The translations under genes and the position numbers were made by a program. Shown piece after piece: positions 23,337 to 34,179 of a DNA stretch of 64,000 nt. Origin of the DNA: Microvelia longipes. Lineage: Eukaryota > Arthropoda > Insecta > Hemiptera > Veliidae. The stretch lies in the NCBI GenBank assembly GCA_018340805.1, contig JACMZG010001908.1:33391239-33455238 (forward strand). The letters are read 5' to 3'. Numbering within the stretch: the first letter of the stretch is position 1; each line of letters opens with the position of its first letter. The notes below the pieces were generated by a model. That model had not been told where the DNA came from and did no database searches. It saw only the letters and a program-made list of their open reading frames with translations.

Positions 23337-26300
23337 AATTTAAATACTTTTATATGTAGAATGTAATTTTTTTTTAATTTTCATTTTTATGGATAAGAAT
23401 TAACTGTTTTTAAAAAACAAAACTGTTAAAATTCAACATGAGAGTGGTGATAAAATTTAGGACTGTTATAATTAAATTAATTTGTATTAACCTGTTAATA
23501 CCAATTAATAGATATTTTGTGTAGATAGTGCTCAGATGTTAGATTGGAAAAAGTCAGACCAATTCTTTTCAAATGATCAAGAAATTGCTCGGAACTAGTT
23601 AATTCTTACCTATATGATCACATCAATGTTGAGAAAAAAGATCCTGATCATAGCTACAAACTAAACCATTCCTCCTTAACTTCATATTTGACCAACGAGC
23701 TACCTCTAAATTAGACTTGATGTCTTCCAAAACATCTATAACCTTAGTAGCAGGTACCTGATAGTAGCAATACCTAAAGTAAAACTATTACACCTTTTAA
23801 AATTCATATTGTTTGATTAGTTGTTTTATTGTAAAGTAATAATGTATGCAAATATAAGTATATAACCATATTTTCCCTATAACTCCGACATGATCATTCC
23901 CCATTTGTTTATAACACGATATATTGCCTTCAATTTTATAAGAGTGAATCTATTTGTGAATAGTCATCATAAAATTATGATTTTTGTTGTGGTGACAGTC
24001 GTGCCGCTAGGAAACGTTTACATATATTTTTCAACAAAGATACTACATCTTTTTAAAGATTTGTTATGAAATGCAAAGTTTTCTTTTGATGCAGTTACAT
24101 CCCTAGTTTATTTATAAACCTAAGTGTCTCTGTGTAAAAGTAGGTTAAAGATTTATAGATATAACTTTGTCCATACATGTTGAGAGTAATGTTACAAATA
24201 TACAATAAGTTGCATCTAAAAAATTTAAATTTTGACAAATTTTATAAAGTTTTAGCTAAGTAAATAAACGTCTTTTAATGTCTAGGTTAAAGATCTAATA
24301 ACTATGAATAATGGCCAGTTCAAAGTTTTTTTAAAAAAATAAAAGTTGTAGTAAACATCACAATTTCAAAGAATATTTTTTTTCTCAAAACTATGTTTTT
24401 TGAGGAGTAACTATCCATATGTGAGAGCGTTTCTTCTTGCCCCCAAAGTGGGCATGTGAGGCAAGTTGCCCAGATAGCAGTCCACATGATGATATGAAAC
24501 TAAATACACGACAAATGCTATTAAACAACAAATAATACAAAACAACCTAATACACTTTCACTGTGCTGGCATTCGACCCGCAATCAGCCATGGGCTGAAG
24601 GCCCCTGTCTTAACAAATGATTACCGATAACTGGCAGGCGACAAACTAGAAGTAAGGGGAAGAACTGAAGATGACATGAAATAATGCTGTACTGAAACAT
24701 ATTGCACTACTGTATGTTATATAGAGCTGCCCTAAAGGGAAGTTTCTATCTTATGAAGAGCCCATTTTTATGTGTTATTCATTTGGAACCTGAAATGGAT
24801 TTCATAATTATTTTACTTCTCAGTTTTTTATTAAAAAATAAATTAACTAAATAATGGCTCATTCATAATAATAGTTATGACATTATTTTCCTTAGCTTTT
24901 ATCTTTCTTTCAAAGTTTAAAGTAAAAATATATCAGCCTTTTCTAAAATGCCAAAGTAAATACAGTTTTATTTAACTAATAAAGTACCTTTCTTATTAGA
25001 AAGTGACTTTCTTAATACTTTTTTATTACTATTTATTGTAATAAAAAAATGTATAATTTCTACTTGCCCATTTTTTAATTTAAAAAAATACAAATGTTTA
25101 AAAAGATCCAAAAGTTTATTTACTTTAATAAAAAAATATTGCTTCTTTTAAGAATGTTTAGCTTGAAGGAATTGAAGATTTTAATTGTCCTGAAATGTGT
25201 ATATATGAGTGAAGCTATCCAGAGTGCATCCGTCATTTAATTGCTTGTATTAAATTAAATGAACTGTATGTGTTAAATTTGTCTGCTTTATTTATTAATA
25301 TCACAATTTAGGCAGGCAAAAATATTGCCGAGGTATTGTAATTGGTACCCAGTTTTTTATAATTATTCCTTTAAGTTTTAAGTCTTTAGATTTAACTATT
25401 AAAATATAACAGTACTGAATTTTGTTTGCTCAAGATTTGCTGTATTATTTGCCTATGTATTTTTACTCTGTTTTTTTCTCAATATAGCCATCTTAGAGGT
25501 TCGATTATCATATTTTGTAAAGTTATTAGAAGCCTATTGTATCTTGTTTCTGTTTAACATGAGTTTTTGCATAAAGGCATTCTATTTTAGCTAGTCTTTT
25601 TTTAAATTGTTAAGTTTAAAAGTAAGAGATTTATCCTTTAAATAATATAATGTAAATATATGAATTTTAAAAGCTTTTAAGGAAGCTTAAATGTTAGAAT
25701 TTTACCAAATTAGTGTGATAATAAATTATTTTAAAAATTATTTTGTAGGGTTTACAGTAAGGTTGTCTCTACTTAACCCCTCTCTCTTTTCTTTACTTGC
25801 CTGCAAATCTTCATACACCCCTCTTACTGTCCTTACCCCTTCCCTTTCTTGTTGGTACTGGTTGTTATTTTTCAATCCCCTTCCCTCAGTTTGCTTCTGT
25901 ACCTGGTTCCTGCTTTTCTTGGTGAGTTCTTCTCCTCCCCCCACCCTTATAATTTTATTACATTTGGTCAATTTTATATATCTTAAATAGTTATTATATT
26001 TTATTTTATTACTACTCGTCAAAAATGGCTTGCCCCTTGGTTTTGAGGATCTCCCTCCTTTGATCTGGGCCATCCCTTCCCACGTTTCCTGTGCGGCTTA
26101 GTGTTGGGCCTTCTCAACTTGCCTCACAATTTCAATTTTTTTGCCATTTTTGCGAGGAGTTGAGAGTTCACCTCTTAGGATCTGCTTACATAATTTTCTT
26201 AATGATATGAGGTGTATTTTCGATATACAGGGGGAATGATCTAAGTATCATTTTAATATTGTATCTCTTCATAAAGCAGCATACATTGATATAGTAAAAC

Positions 26301-27179
26301 CATGTTAAATAATAGAAAAAAACAACCTTTTTTCATTTTTCAGTTCTTCATAAAATCTTTTAAAAACCAGGGAAGATATTTATACCTTATAAAAGTGGAT
26401 AAGATAAAGAACTAGACAGACTAGAGTCACTTGAATAACAAAGGTTGAACAAGTAGAGTTGGGGACTCTGTAATACCAGTGATCAAGCCAAACAGATATG
26501 TATGACTTCATGCAGATTGTAAAGTTGCCTTAAACAAATTGGTTAAGATGATAATTATCAGATTCCAAGATTATAAGACATTTTTACAGCGATGAACGAG
26601 GATAAGTATTTCTACACTCTTTATGTAAGTAATACTTTTTTTTAATGAATTGAAGTAATGACTTATATTCTATATATTCTTTAATATCTTCACGCGATGA
26701 AAAACAAACTTAAGCACTACATTAACAACAAATTAAAACTAGAATTAACAACAACAACCTAGTAAAAAGACTGGAAAAACTGTTTTTGTTAACTTTTTTC
26801 CTGTTATATATAATTTAATTCTAGTAATTAAATATCAAAGAAAAAAAATTAAAAAACAAGTTATTCTAAAATTTATTTCTTGACTCAGTTGATTTGTATG
26901 AACTTATTTCGGTGATATTTAATTTTATTCTAGTCTTTTTATGTTGTGGGTGTTAATTCCTTTGTTTTTAAACTTAATTTGTTGTTAATGTAGTGTTTTT
27001 TAAAGTTTTTTTTTAATCACTTGATGATGCCCACAATGCCAGGTAAAATGATCATTGCTAATTTATAGATTAGTTAAGAAAATATTATAGAATATAAGTA
27101 ATTATTTTATTCTTTAAAATCTGTGAGTTCTATGTACTTAAAAGTGGGACTAAGGAGAAATTACTTAAGTAATACTTAC
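23337..27179. other. PDP 3' UTR and intergenic DNA
   Basis: The 3' UTR of the PDP gene must begin here, but its poly(A) site was not fixed because many AATAAA-like motifs occur. A pyrimidine-rich plus strand at 25765-25945 leaves an open frame on the other strand (to about 26073) rich in Lys, Arg and Gln; it resembles nothing I recognise and may be mobile-element debris. A short GC-richer block at 24430-24660 has a B-box-like GGTCGAATGCC on the minus strand but no matching A box. Confidence 0.4.
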
Positions 27180-28060
27180 CTTCATGTCAAATTGGATTAT
27201 GAAAGTGCACTTCTACTAGCAATAAGTACAACGAGAGGAGTATATAAAGTGAACAGACTTATGTTAAAGAGATGTTAAAGAGTAAAGACGGCACCTGCCA
27301 TATGGAATAGATTAATGGACCAAATATTACAGTCTGGAAGGGGTAAAATCTTTCTTTGATGAAGTTATTATTTAAGGAACTACAATTTTAGAATTACTGG
27401 AGAGACTAAAACAAGTGTTATAAAGAATGAGGGGCTACAAATTAAGGATCAGCATGAAGAAAAGTACATTTTGAAAACAAATATTTAATATTTAGGCCAA
27501 ATCATAGACAAGTAAGGGTTACATAAAATAGGCAAGAAATTGGAATCCATGAGAAAGATTAAACATCCAGTAACCATTGGTGAGTGAGTTAAGAAGTTTT
27601 TTTTAGGAAATGCAAATAACTATAATCAATTTATACCAGATTTAGCAAAAGACTTGTATAAAATTATTAAAGAAAGATGTACCTTTAAATGGTCTGTCGA
27701 ATGAGAACAAAGGTTTAAGATGATAATTGAAGAGATTACAAGCAATAAAGCCTTAGTGCATTATAATACAGATTTTCCTTTAGTACTTGCAACACACGTG
27801 TCTCTGGTTGGCTTAGGGTCAGTCTTTTCATACTGTTACATAATGATTAACAGTCAGATTGATAAGGAAGCTACGGTGATATATTGGGGTCAAAATGTTT
27901 TTCTTATCTATATGGGTGCAAATTTGCCTTAATTACTGACCATAAACTATTGGTATTGATATTTGATCTGCAAATAACCTTATCTTCTATAGCAGCTACA
28001 AGAAGATTTAATTATGACTCAAGTAAGCATAAAGCATTTTAAGAACTTAAGTATAAAGTT
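27180..28060 (+). pseudogene. Ty3/gypsy-type pol relic (RT thumb to RNase H start)
   Basis: Frame-shifted pieces read in order like the end of a gypsy reverse transcriptase: APAIWNRLMDQIL near 27290-27330; a YLGQIID-like piece near 27490; KLESMRKIKHPVTI; FLGNANNYNQFIPDLAKDL near 27605-27655; FKWSVE-EQRFK; and LVHYNTDFPLVLATHVSLVG near 27750-27812, entering the RNase H domain. In intact elements these spell the PAIWQ..MD..L, YLGHII, LRSFLGL.NYYR.F and ASDAS regions. Stops and frameshifts make it inactive. No LTRs were found. Confidence 0.75.
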
Positions 28061-28217
28061 ACAACTCTTTTCACAGTTTATAAAGGAAGTTTACATCTGC
28101 TCATAATAGAAATAAAATCAATTTTTTTGCTTAACTTAAAATTTTAATTAATTAAATCAACATAAATAATTGTTTATAAATATTAACAAAAAGTAAATAA
28201 AGTGAGTTACAATTGTT

Positions 28218-28223
28218 TTTATT
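28218..28223 (-). terminator. Poly(A) signal AATAAA of the selenoprotein K transcript
   Basis: On the minus strand AATAAA lies about 50 bases beyond the SECIS core, a suitable place for the end of the transcript. Confidence 0.6.
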
Positions 28224-28272
28224 TTGTTATATAAAATATTTTAAAAATAAGAATACAAACAACATCTACAAC

Positions 28273-28319
28273 ATCAGACATTCTCCGCCTTAATATAAGG
28301 TTTAAGAGAAAGTCGTCAT
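28273..28319 (-). promoter_or_regulatory. SECIS element (form 2) of selenoprotein K
   Basis: Reading the minus strand from 28319, ATGA opens the core and TGAT closes it at 28273, giving the tandem non-Watson-Crick quartet UGAC/UGAU. Between them GACTTTCTC pairs with GAGAATGTC: eight Watson-Crick pairs and one U-U. The conserved A's follow as TTAAA, 12 bases after ATGA. Next comes a perfect mini-hairpin CCTTA-TAT-TAAGG, the extra apical helix that defines form 2. It lies about 1 kb downstream of the in-frame TGA of selenoprotein K and just before a poly(A) signal, exactly where a SECIS must be. I judged this by eye; a folding or SECIS-search program was not run. Confidence 0.88.
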
Positions 28320-28809
28320 AAAATCACCATAAAGTGACAAAAGATATTATTTGTAAGATTAGTTTAATCTCTGCTCTTTTCTAGACACTTTTGCAACATA
28401 TTCAATTAGTTCAGTTACACCTTTCTTGGTTTTTATTGGAAGCTGTCAGAAATTGTTTCTACGGTTTTTCTTATTTTTGCCATCCATTTCTGTAGTTTTA
28501 GAAAATATATATAAAAAAATAATATAATATTACAAATAAATCTCACTTAAGATGTCAATATCCATAATTTTAGTCTGAACTTAGTTGAGATGTATTTTTA
28601 ATTGTATCTGGATACAGACCTTAGTCTTATTTTTTTTTAATTCAATGTACTTGAAAGATTTTGCTTACATTAAATTTTTAATGTACATTCAAAGGGTGCT
28701 TGAAAACTTAAGCTCTTAAATTCTCGATTGCTTTAAAAAGAATGTAAACTACTATTGAAAATAAATGTAGAACTAAGGTAGATATTTATAATTAACACAA
28801 GTTATTACG

Positions 28810-28925
28810 TCATATTTTCTTATTATTTTCTTGACCTTTTGAAGACAATTCAGTTTGACTACTTGAGTCATTCTTGCTCCCTGTTTCTGGCAGTGTTTGA
28901 TTAAGGGTACTCTGAGGTGTAGGAT
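28810..28925 (-). other. Exon-like open frame in the selenoprotein K 3' region
   Basis: On the minus strand a good acceptor (TTATTGACAG) precedes a frame that stays open for 38 codons to a TGA at 28812-28810. It encodes a Ser/Thr/Gln/Asn-rich peptide starting DPTPQSTLNQTLPE. The phase would fit a splice from within the last SELENOK exon, where GAG-GT donors exist. It may equally be plain 3' UTR. No homology is recognised. Confidence 0.25.
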
Positions 28926-29287
28926 CTGTCAATAAAAAAATCTGTTTTAATTTGTTCAATTCACAAAATAATTTTAAAAGGATATAACATATCCTCAGTA
29001 AAACATAATCATTAGTAAAACATCATAATGATTAACTTTTGTACAAACTTTAAATCTGCTTGTCATTTTGAGTAAAAATCAATTATGGAATGAACATTTC
29101 AGTCCTACTCTTATAAATGACACCTGATTACAATCAAGTGACACATAAAACAAGAACAATCAATACTTCCATATACAATTAATTAATTTAAAAAGTATGA
29201 CACCAAGCATAATTCTGAACTAGAATAAAATCAGCATTTTTAATTTAAAGTAAAGTGTCTAGAAAGAAAGTATAGAGCAGAGGGAAA

Positions 29288-31192
29288 TTAACCTCATCCA
29301 CCTCCTCCACAAGGAGGAGCTGCAATATCAGACATTTTTCCAAATCCATTGATTCTTCTTCTGGGTCCAGGAGGTGCAGGTGCCCTAGATCATAAAATTA
29401 AAAGTGTATTTAGCCCAATTAATAAACAAATATTCTGGTTTAAAAAAAGATAAGAAATTTATTTTAAAAAAACACTATCGTAGGTATAATATTATAATTA
29501 TTGTTCCCTCTAAACAACTTGGTGTTAACCATAGCTATCTCTTTATGGAACTTACAGTATTTAAATGGTACAGGTAAGTTACTTAGTTCTCACAGTATAT
29601 TTCTATGAAATAGAATATGTACTTGTTGGAAGGCTACAAGTACATTTAATTTAACATGGAATCTAGGGATGGGCGTAAGATATTTCTAAATCTAAAGAGG
29701 TGCTGACTCCTCCTCTTCAGGGAAAACTAACTTGAGCTTAACAGCCACTCCACCAACACATACCATATCATGCAGCACACTTGACATGATATCCCTAAGG
29801 GTCCATTCAATAAGACTTAGCATCTGAATATGATGAAAGTCCCCATGAGATGAGATAAGGGATGAAGGTGACATTGAATGATTTCCATGAGACAGTTATG
29901 TACTAAATGCCACAATACTGGTGCTGAAGGGTAAAGAAGCTAGAATATCTATCCCTTGTTGTAGAAGTGCAGGATAAACTTTGCCTGGATCAGGGGATTT
30001 ATAGGTTGAAATCAATTTGAATCCATTTGACTTTAGATCCATCCTTTTTTTTTATTTAAGAGATAGTCCAATCCTGAACTATCTCTTAATGCTGGTTTGC
30101 ATTAGTCAATTGTTTGATCTCTTTTCTACAACAAATCAGTCAGGGATCTGTATTTTCAGCTAAAACTCGACCATTTCTTTGCTACTGTTAATGAATCCCC
30201 CTTTTGATTTCTTTTAGAACACCAAAAAGGTTTAAGGAATTCTTTGAGAGAATTTTGTTAAGTTGTGAAGCTTTAGGAATGTTAACCCTTAGTCAATAAG
30301 GTATAGAGGTAAAAAATATGTTTATTAAGGAATATTAGAGTCAATAAATATTTATTCATGAATCGTCTGTTCAAAAAATACATGTAATGGCAGTTATTAT
30401 TCTTTTATCTAATAACTTTTTGACTAAGTTTAATGGAAGCAGTTGGGCTGCTATGAAAATTCTACCGGCATTGTTAAGTTAACCTTTAGGCACTTTAAAT
30501 TGTAAAATCTTTTCTCACTGCTAAAATGGCTATCGTTTTGTGATCTGGAAGTTTAAAACATATTTCTGATTAAGAAATGTAATTTTGTGGTAATATCTGT
30601 GGTTATGAGAGTAACTTATTGAAAAATTAGACACTTATCCATGTCAAGCATAAGTGCCCCACTCTCAACGTCCCCTGATTCCCACGTCTACCGAATAGTT
30701 GTTAGTGACGTATTATGGACACATTTTGTTAATTTTACATGCTATCACTTTCACATCTAATAAAAACTGAGAGCAGAACCTGGGCTGTGAACCCAAAACC
30801 TCAGTGTAAACTCTGATGCTTTAATGACCTCAAACACAGAATAGACTAGTCAAATTATTAAATATGAAATGTAATACCTAGGTGCACGACCCCATCCTAT
30901 GCTCTGAGATGATGTTCTATCGGATAATCCAGGAATTAATGTTGTGAAACTAAAACAAAAGTTAGTAAATAAAATCAGAAATAATATCAGGTGCATATTT
31001 CCTTCAGGTCACTTGTGTAATTCTTTAAAAAACAAACATTGTAGCAAAGAAGAAATTCTGACAATAAAATGACAAAGACATGTCAAACAATATTATTGTT
31101 TTTGACTGTATTCAATGCTCTAGCCAAAAACAATAATCATCTTAGATGTTTAATAAGGTCAGCCTCACTGTTAATGTTCTTGTTAATAAAGT

Positions 31193-31274
<82 letters not shown>

Positions 31275-31326
31275 ATATATATATATTATATAAAACAGTG
31301 TGCATTATCATAGTGTATTACATAAG

Positions 31327-31367
<41 letters not shown>

Positions 31368-33698
31368 TACAACTTATAATACACTATGATAATGCACACT
31401 GTTATAATTAGTTGAAAGTGAGGAAAAATAGGAGCTAAGAAGGTTAGTCCTGAATGTTAAACAGCTTCCGCAGTTTTATATCAGGCTATTCCGGACGACG
31501 CTAGCGCTGCGGCGGACCTACCCTTCAATTGAGTGGGCGTGTCTTAATTTCCCGCTTTATGCCCACAGTCAGTTTGAAATTTAATTTTTATACTTTGTAT
31601 AGTTATACTTCTAACTAACCCTACCACTTTAATCTTACACAGAACACTTGTGATTATTTTTAAGTTTTTCATTTTAATAATTTATTAATTTAATTGATTC
31701 AATCAGGTGATAATGAAATAGTGGCTAAAGTTTTACTCGTGCTAAAAGATAGATTTTGGCATTTAATGCAGCCTGTATTTTAATTACATCGGCGAGATGC
31801 GCACATGTGATTAAATGTAATTACCTGATAAAATCGACAAAATCAATAAATTAATTAAATGAAATATACTTATCTGCCATCATTAGCGTTCTCTGGAAGT
31901 TTTAAAAAGGTTTCTATTTACTTTTAGTTTCTGAATTTTGGAAATACAGAACATGCAACGGCGAACCGTTTTTGTGAAAAATACATACAGAAAACAATCA
32001 ATTTTATAATAATAATAAATGTAGCTGTCATAAACAAGCTAAGAATACAATTGTCATGGTATTCATAAATTTAAATATAAAAATATAATCAGTCATCTTT
32101 GGAAAGCTATTGGGGTTAGTTCATAAGTTGTCCGCACCGGTCCGCCGCAGCGCTATTTTTAGTAGCTTGCGATAATGGAATCCAAACTTTTCCTCATTTA
32201 AGTTAACCCCCCCTGATAAAAGGTCTTGTTTACATATTTATAATAATAAAATGACACCGTCATTTAAAACAAATATCAATAGTTACTTCATTGATCTCAA
32301 ACCAGGGAGTTGGAGCACTGTAACCCCACTCCCTCCACAAGTATCATTTTAATACTTACAACGCTAGGATCACATTGAAAACACCTTGAATCATTTTAGT
32401 AATTTTAGACAGACCCCAAGGTTCACTCTGGTAAACTGTGCCATCTAAAAATAAACATACATCTAAGAAAACAATTTAAACCAAATAAACAAATTAATTA
32501 AAATAATAATTTTAGCTTCAAATTAAAATAAGTAAATGAAAATACCTATACATCACAGTTATATTATAAGCAATCACATGTTTCTTTAATGCAAAGGATT
32601 AAATTATGTGTAATATAAAATTAATTGCATTTTTATAGTTTTTTTTTAATTTTATTAAACTATAAAGAACATGTTTGAGTTTGTTTGAATCACAAACCTT
32701 AAAAGATTCTTGAAGTAAATAGTAAAATTAAAAGTAAAGAGAAACATTAAAATCTTGTATTTTAGAGGGATAATATTTAATCCATTAATTTTATGGGTTC
32801 ATCTCTGTAACCATTAAGTTAAACATTCAAAATTAGTATTTTGAAATGAGTTAAACATTTCAAAGTTAAACTATTAATTCAGAAGTATTAATAGTTAATT
32901 CAAAGCCAGGATATCATGAGGAGATACTTAATGAGAGGACAATAAACAAAATTTTAAGTCAACCGTCAATGTAAATGGCAGATATATGTCAACTGCCTGA
33001 ATATTTTGTTTACAAACTCTCTGTGTGGTTTTGATTTGCACCCAACAAATAAAAATTGTACGTTTTGAACGAATTTCAGACACTCAATGTAACCTTTATC
33101 AAAACAGGCAACATGATATAAGGCATAATCTACTTTGTGATTTCAATAGTCACTTAAAGTAGCCTTAGCAGAAAAACGTTTCTTCTCTTGACATTTCCAG
33201 ATATATTGAAACCCTGAAATACGTGAGGAAAGTCACTCGTTATTTTTTTACCAGTAAGCTAAAATTTTATATTGAAACATATACTTCATTCAAACATGGG
33301 GTTTGGCAAGGGTTTCAACCCTCCCGGAAGTTGTCATGTGTCACTCATTTTCACTACGAAAAATAAGATAAATAGCTACCAAAAATTGATAGATGCCTCA
33401 AGGATATTATGAAGGTATTGTCCTTAAGAACAGATATAAATACTAAGCTAAAATTTATTTTAGGTAGTAGGATATATTCTTTAAGAATATATTTTTAGCT
33501 ACTACAGTAGCTAAAAATTTAATAACTATAATTTGAATTTTACTTGACATATTAGTAATAAAACTATATGTTATGCAAGACAGTAGGTGTATAGACCATG
33601 TATTGAAGACACCTCATCTACACTGAGAAATTGTAAATACAAAATTCGATATAATACAATAAAAAAAATTTATGCGAACCTCTTCCTATGTATGACAT
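29288..33698 (-). CDS. SELENOK: Selenoprotein K (UGA read as selenocysteine)
   Basis: Small single-pass ER membrane selenoprotein linked to ER-associated degradation, calcium flux and protein palmitoylation. Minus-strand coding exons are 33680-33698, 32360-32444, 30878-30949 and 29288-29384, summing to 273 bases, 90 residues including Sec (human 94). The N-terminus runs MSYIGRDGTVYQSEPWGL, then comes a membrane segment at about residues 25-41. A Gly/Pro/Arg-rich cytosolic tail follows, with RAPAPPGPRRRINGFGKM, ending in CGGGG-Sec-Gly. The TGA at 29296-29294 is followed by GGT and TAA, so Sec89 is penultimate, matching the family ending G-G-U-G. A SECIS lies downstream. The exon 1 donor is a weak GTTCGC, but phase and homology fit. 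Annotation pipelines would stop at the TGA and give an 88-residue protein. Confidence 0.93.
29690..30050 (-). pseudogene. Non-LTR (LINE) reverse transcriptase relic in SELENOK intron 3
   Basis: Minus-strand pieces read YKSPDPGKVYPALLQQGIDI, which matches the 'YKSPGPDGI.PALLQ.G' start of Jockey/I-type reverse transcriptases. Further on they read IEWTLRDIMSSVLH, then VCVGGVAVKLKLVFPEEE, resembling the 'GG..V..V..GCPQGGVLSPLLW' region with its key residues lost. Frame breaks make it non-functional. Confidence 0.6.
31190..31401. repeat. TA tracts with a 25-bp perfect inverted repeat
   Basis: TA microsatellite at 31196-31293, then an arm at 31296-31320 that is the exact reverse complement of 31377-31401 (25 of 25). 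A second TA tract at 31329-31370 fills the loop. It lies in SELENOK intron 2. Confidence 0.9.
31405..32215 (+). mobile_element. TIR element family C, copy 1
   Basis: Non-autonomous element of about 0.7-0.8 kb in SELENOK intron 2. The 15-mer AGCGCTGCGGCGGAC at 31503-31517 is exactly inverted at 32140-32154. The centre (GTGGCTAAAG to AATGCAGCCTG, near 31723-31773) recurs at 58112-58170 and, inverted, at 43503-43560. A 31435-31490 piece resembles the middle of MITE family M, so insertions are nested here. No coding capacity is seen. Confidence 0.7.
33280..33345. repeat. Short repeat related to 14970-15120
   Basis: GGGGTTTGGCAAGGGTTTCAA followed by CCC-GGAAGTT matches the GGATTTGCCAGGGGGTTGAA and TTGGAAGTTCAACCCC blocks in PDP intron 1. 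It lies in SELENOK intron 1. Confidence 0.4.
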
Positions 33699-34179
33699 GT
33701 TGAATGTAATAAATTTATAAACAAAACTTTAAAATAAGTCCATACAACTTAAAAAATTAACAAAAGAAAATAAATAAATGATTATCAATTTCTTGATATC
33801 GACTTATCATATCATGAACATTTTAAAAATAGAGATGAGAGACTACTACAAGAAAATGCTCTTTATAAATTTTTTTTTACATTAAAAACCAAAATGAAGA
33901 ATTTTCATTAAAGAAAATTAAATATAGTTGCAAAATTAAAAATGTTATTAAATCAACAGTTTTTATTCAGTTAAAATAAAATTAAAGAATTAAAAAAATA
34001 TATTGCTCTTCTATTGTCTTTTCCTCTTATGTCTATGTAAAAAGAAAAATAAGAAGAACTTGAAAAACAACTTACGTGTGGTGTGTGCTTGTAAAGTTTT
34101 TTGTCTTTTAGCGGGTTTTCTCAAAATTTAATCAATACATCCAAGAAATTTACTCATTTACTGCTAAAAGTTACTTAAA
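33699..34179. promoter_or_regulatory. Putative bidirectional promoter between SELENOK and TRM112
   Basis: The two start codons lie head to head 481 bases apart, so 5' UTRs and promoters of both genes must share this interval unless further upstream exons exist. No TATA box, Inr or CpG-like core could be singled out in the AT-rich sequence. Confidence 0.5.

Noticed and set aside
24560..24610. Pol III B-box-like GGTCGAATGCC on the minus strand
   Set aside because: No matching A box at the needed distance and no second copy seen in the window.
25691..26073. Open frames on both strands over a pyrimidine-rich tract
   Set aside because: Low-complexity composition explains the open frames; no similarity, start context or splice support.
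27720..27932. 70-codon open frame taken as a gene
   Set aside because: It is one piece of the frame-broken gypsy-type pol relic.
29120..29160. Near-perfect hairpin CACTTGATT-gt-AATCAGGTG (minus strand) in the SELENOK 3' region as a SECIS candidate
   Set aside because: It has a two-base loop and no unpaired AA, and the ATGA/GTGA flanks appear only on the opposite strand. The hairpin at 28273-28319 fits the SECIS rules in full.
29294..29296. TGA as the ordinary stop of an 88-residue Sec-less selenoprotein K
   Set aside because: The family ends in G-G-U-G or G-G-U-G-R, the next codons are Gly and TAA, and a SECIS is present; a coincidence of all three is unlikely.
29692..29874. 60-codon minus-strand frame in SELENOK intron 3 as an exon or nested gene
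   Set aside because: Its sequence fits a decayed LINE reverse transcriptase.
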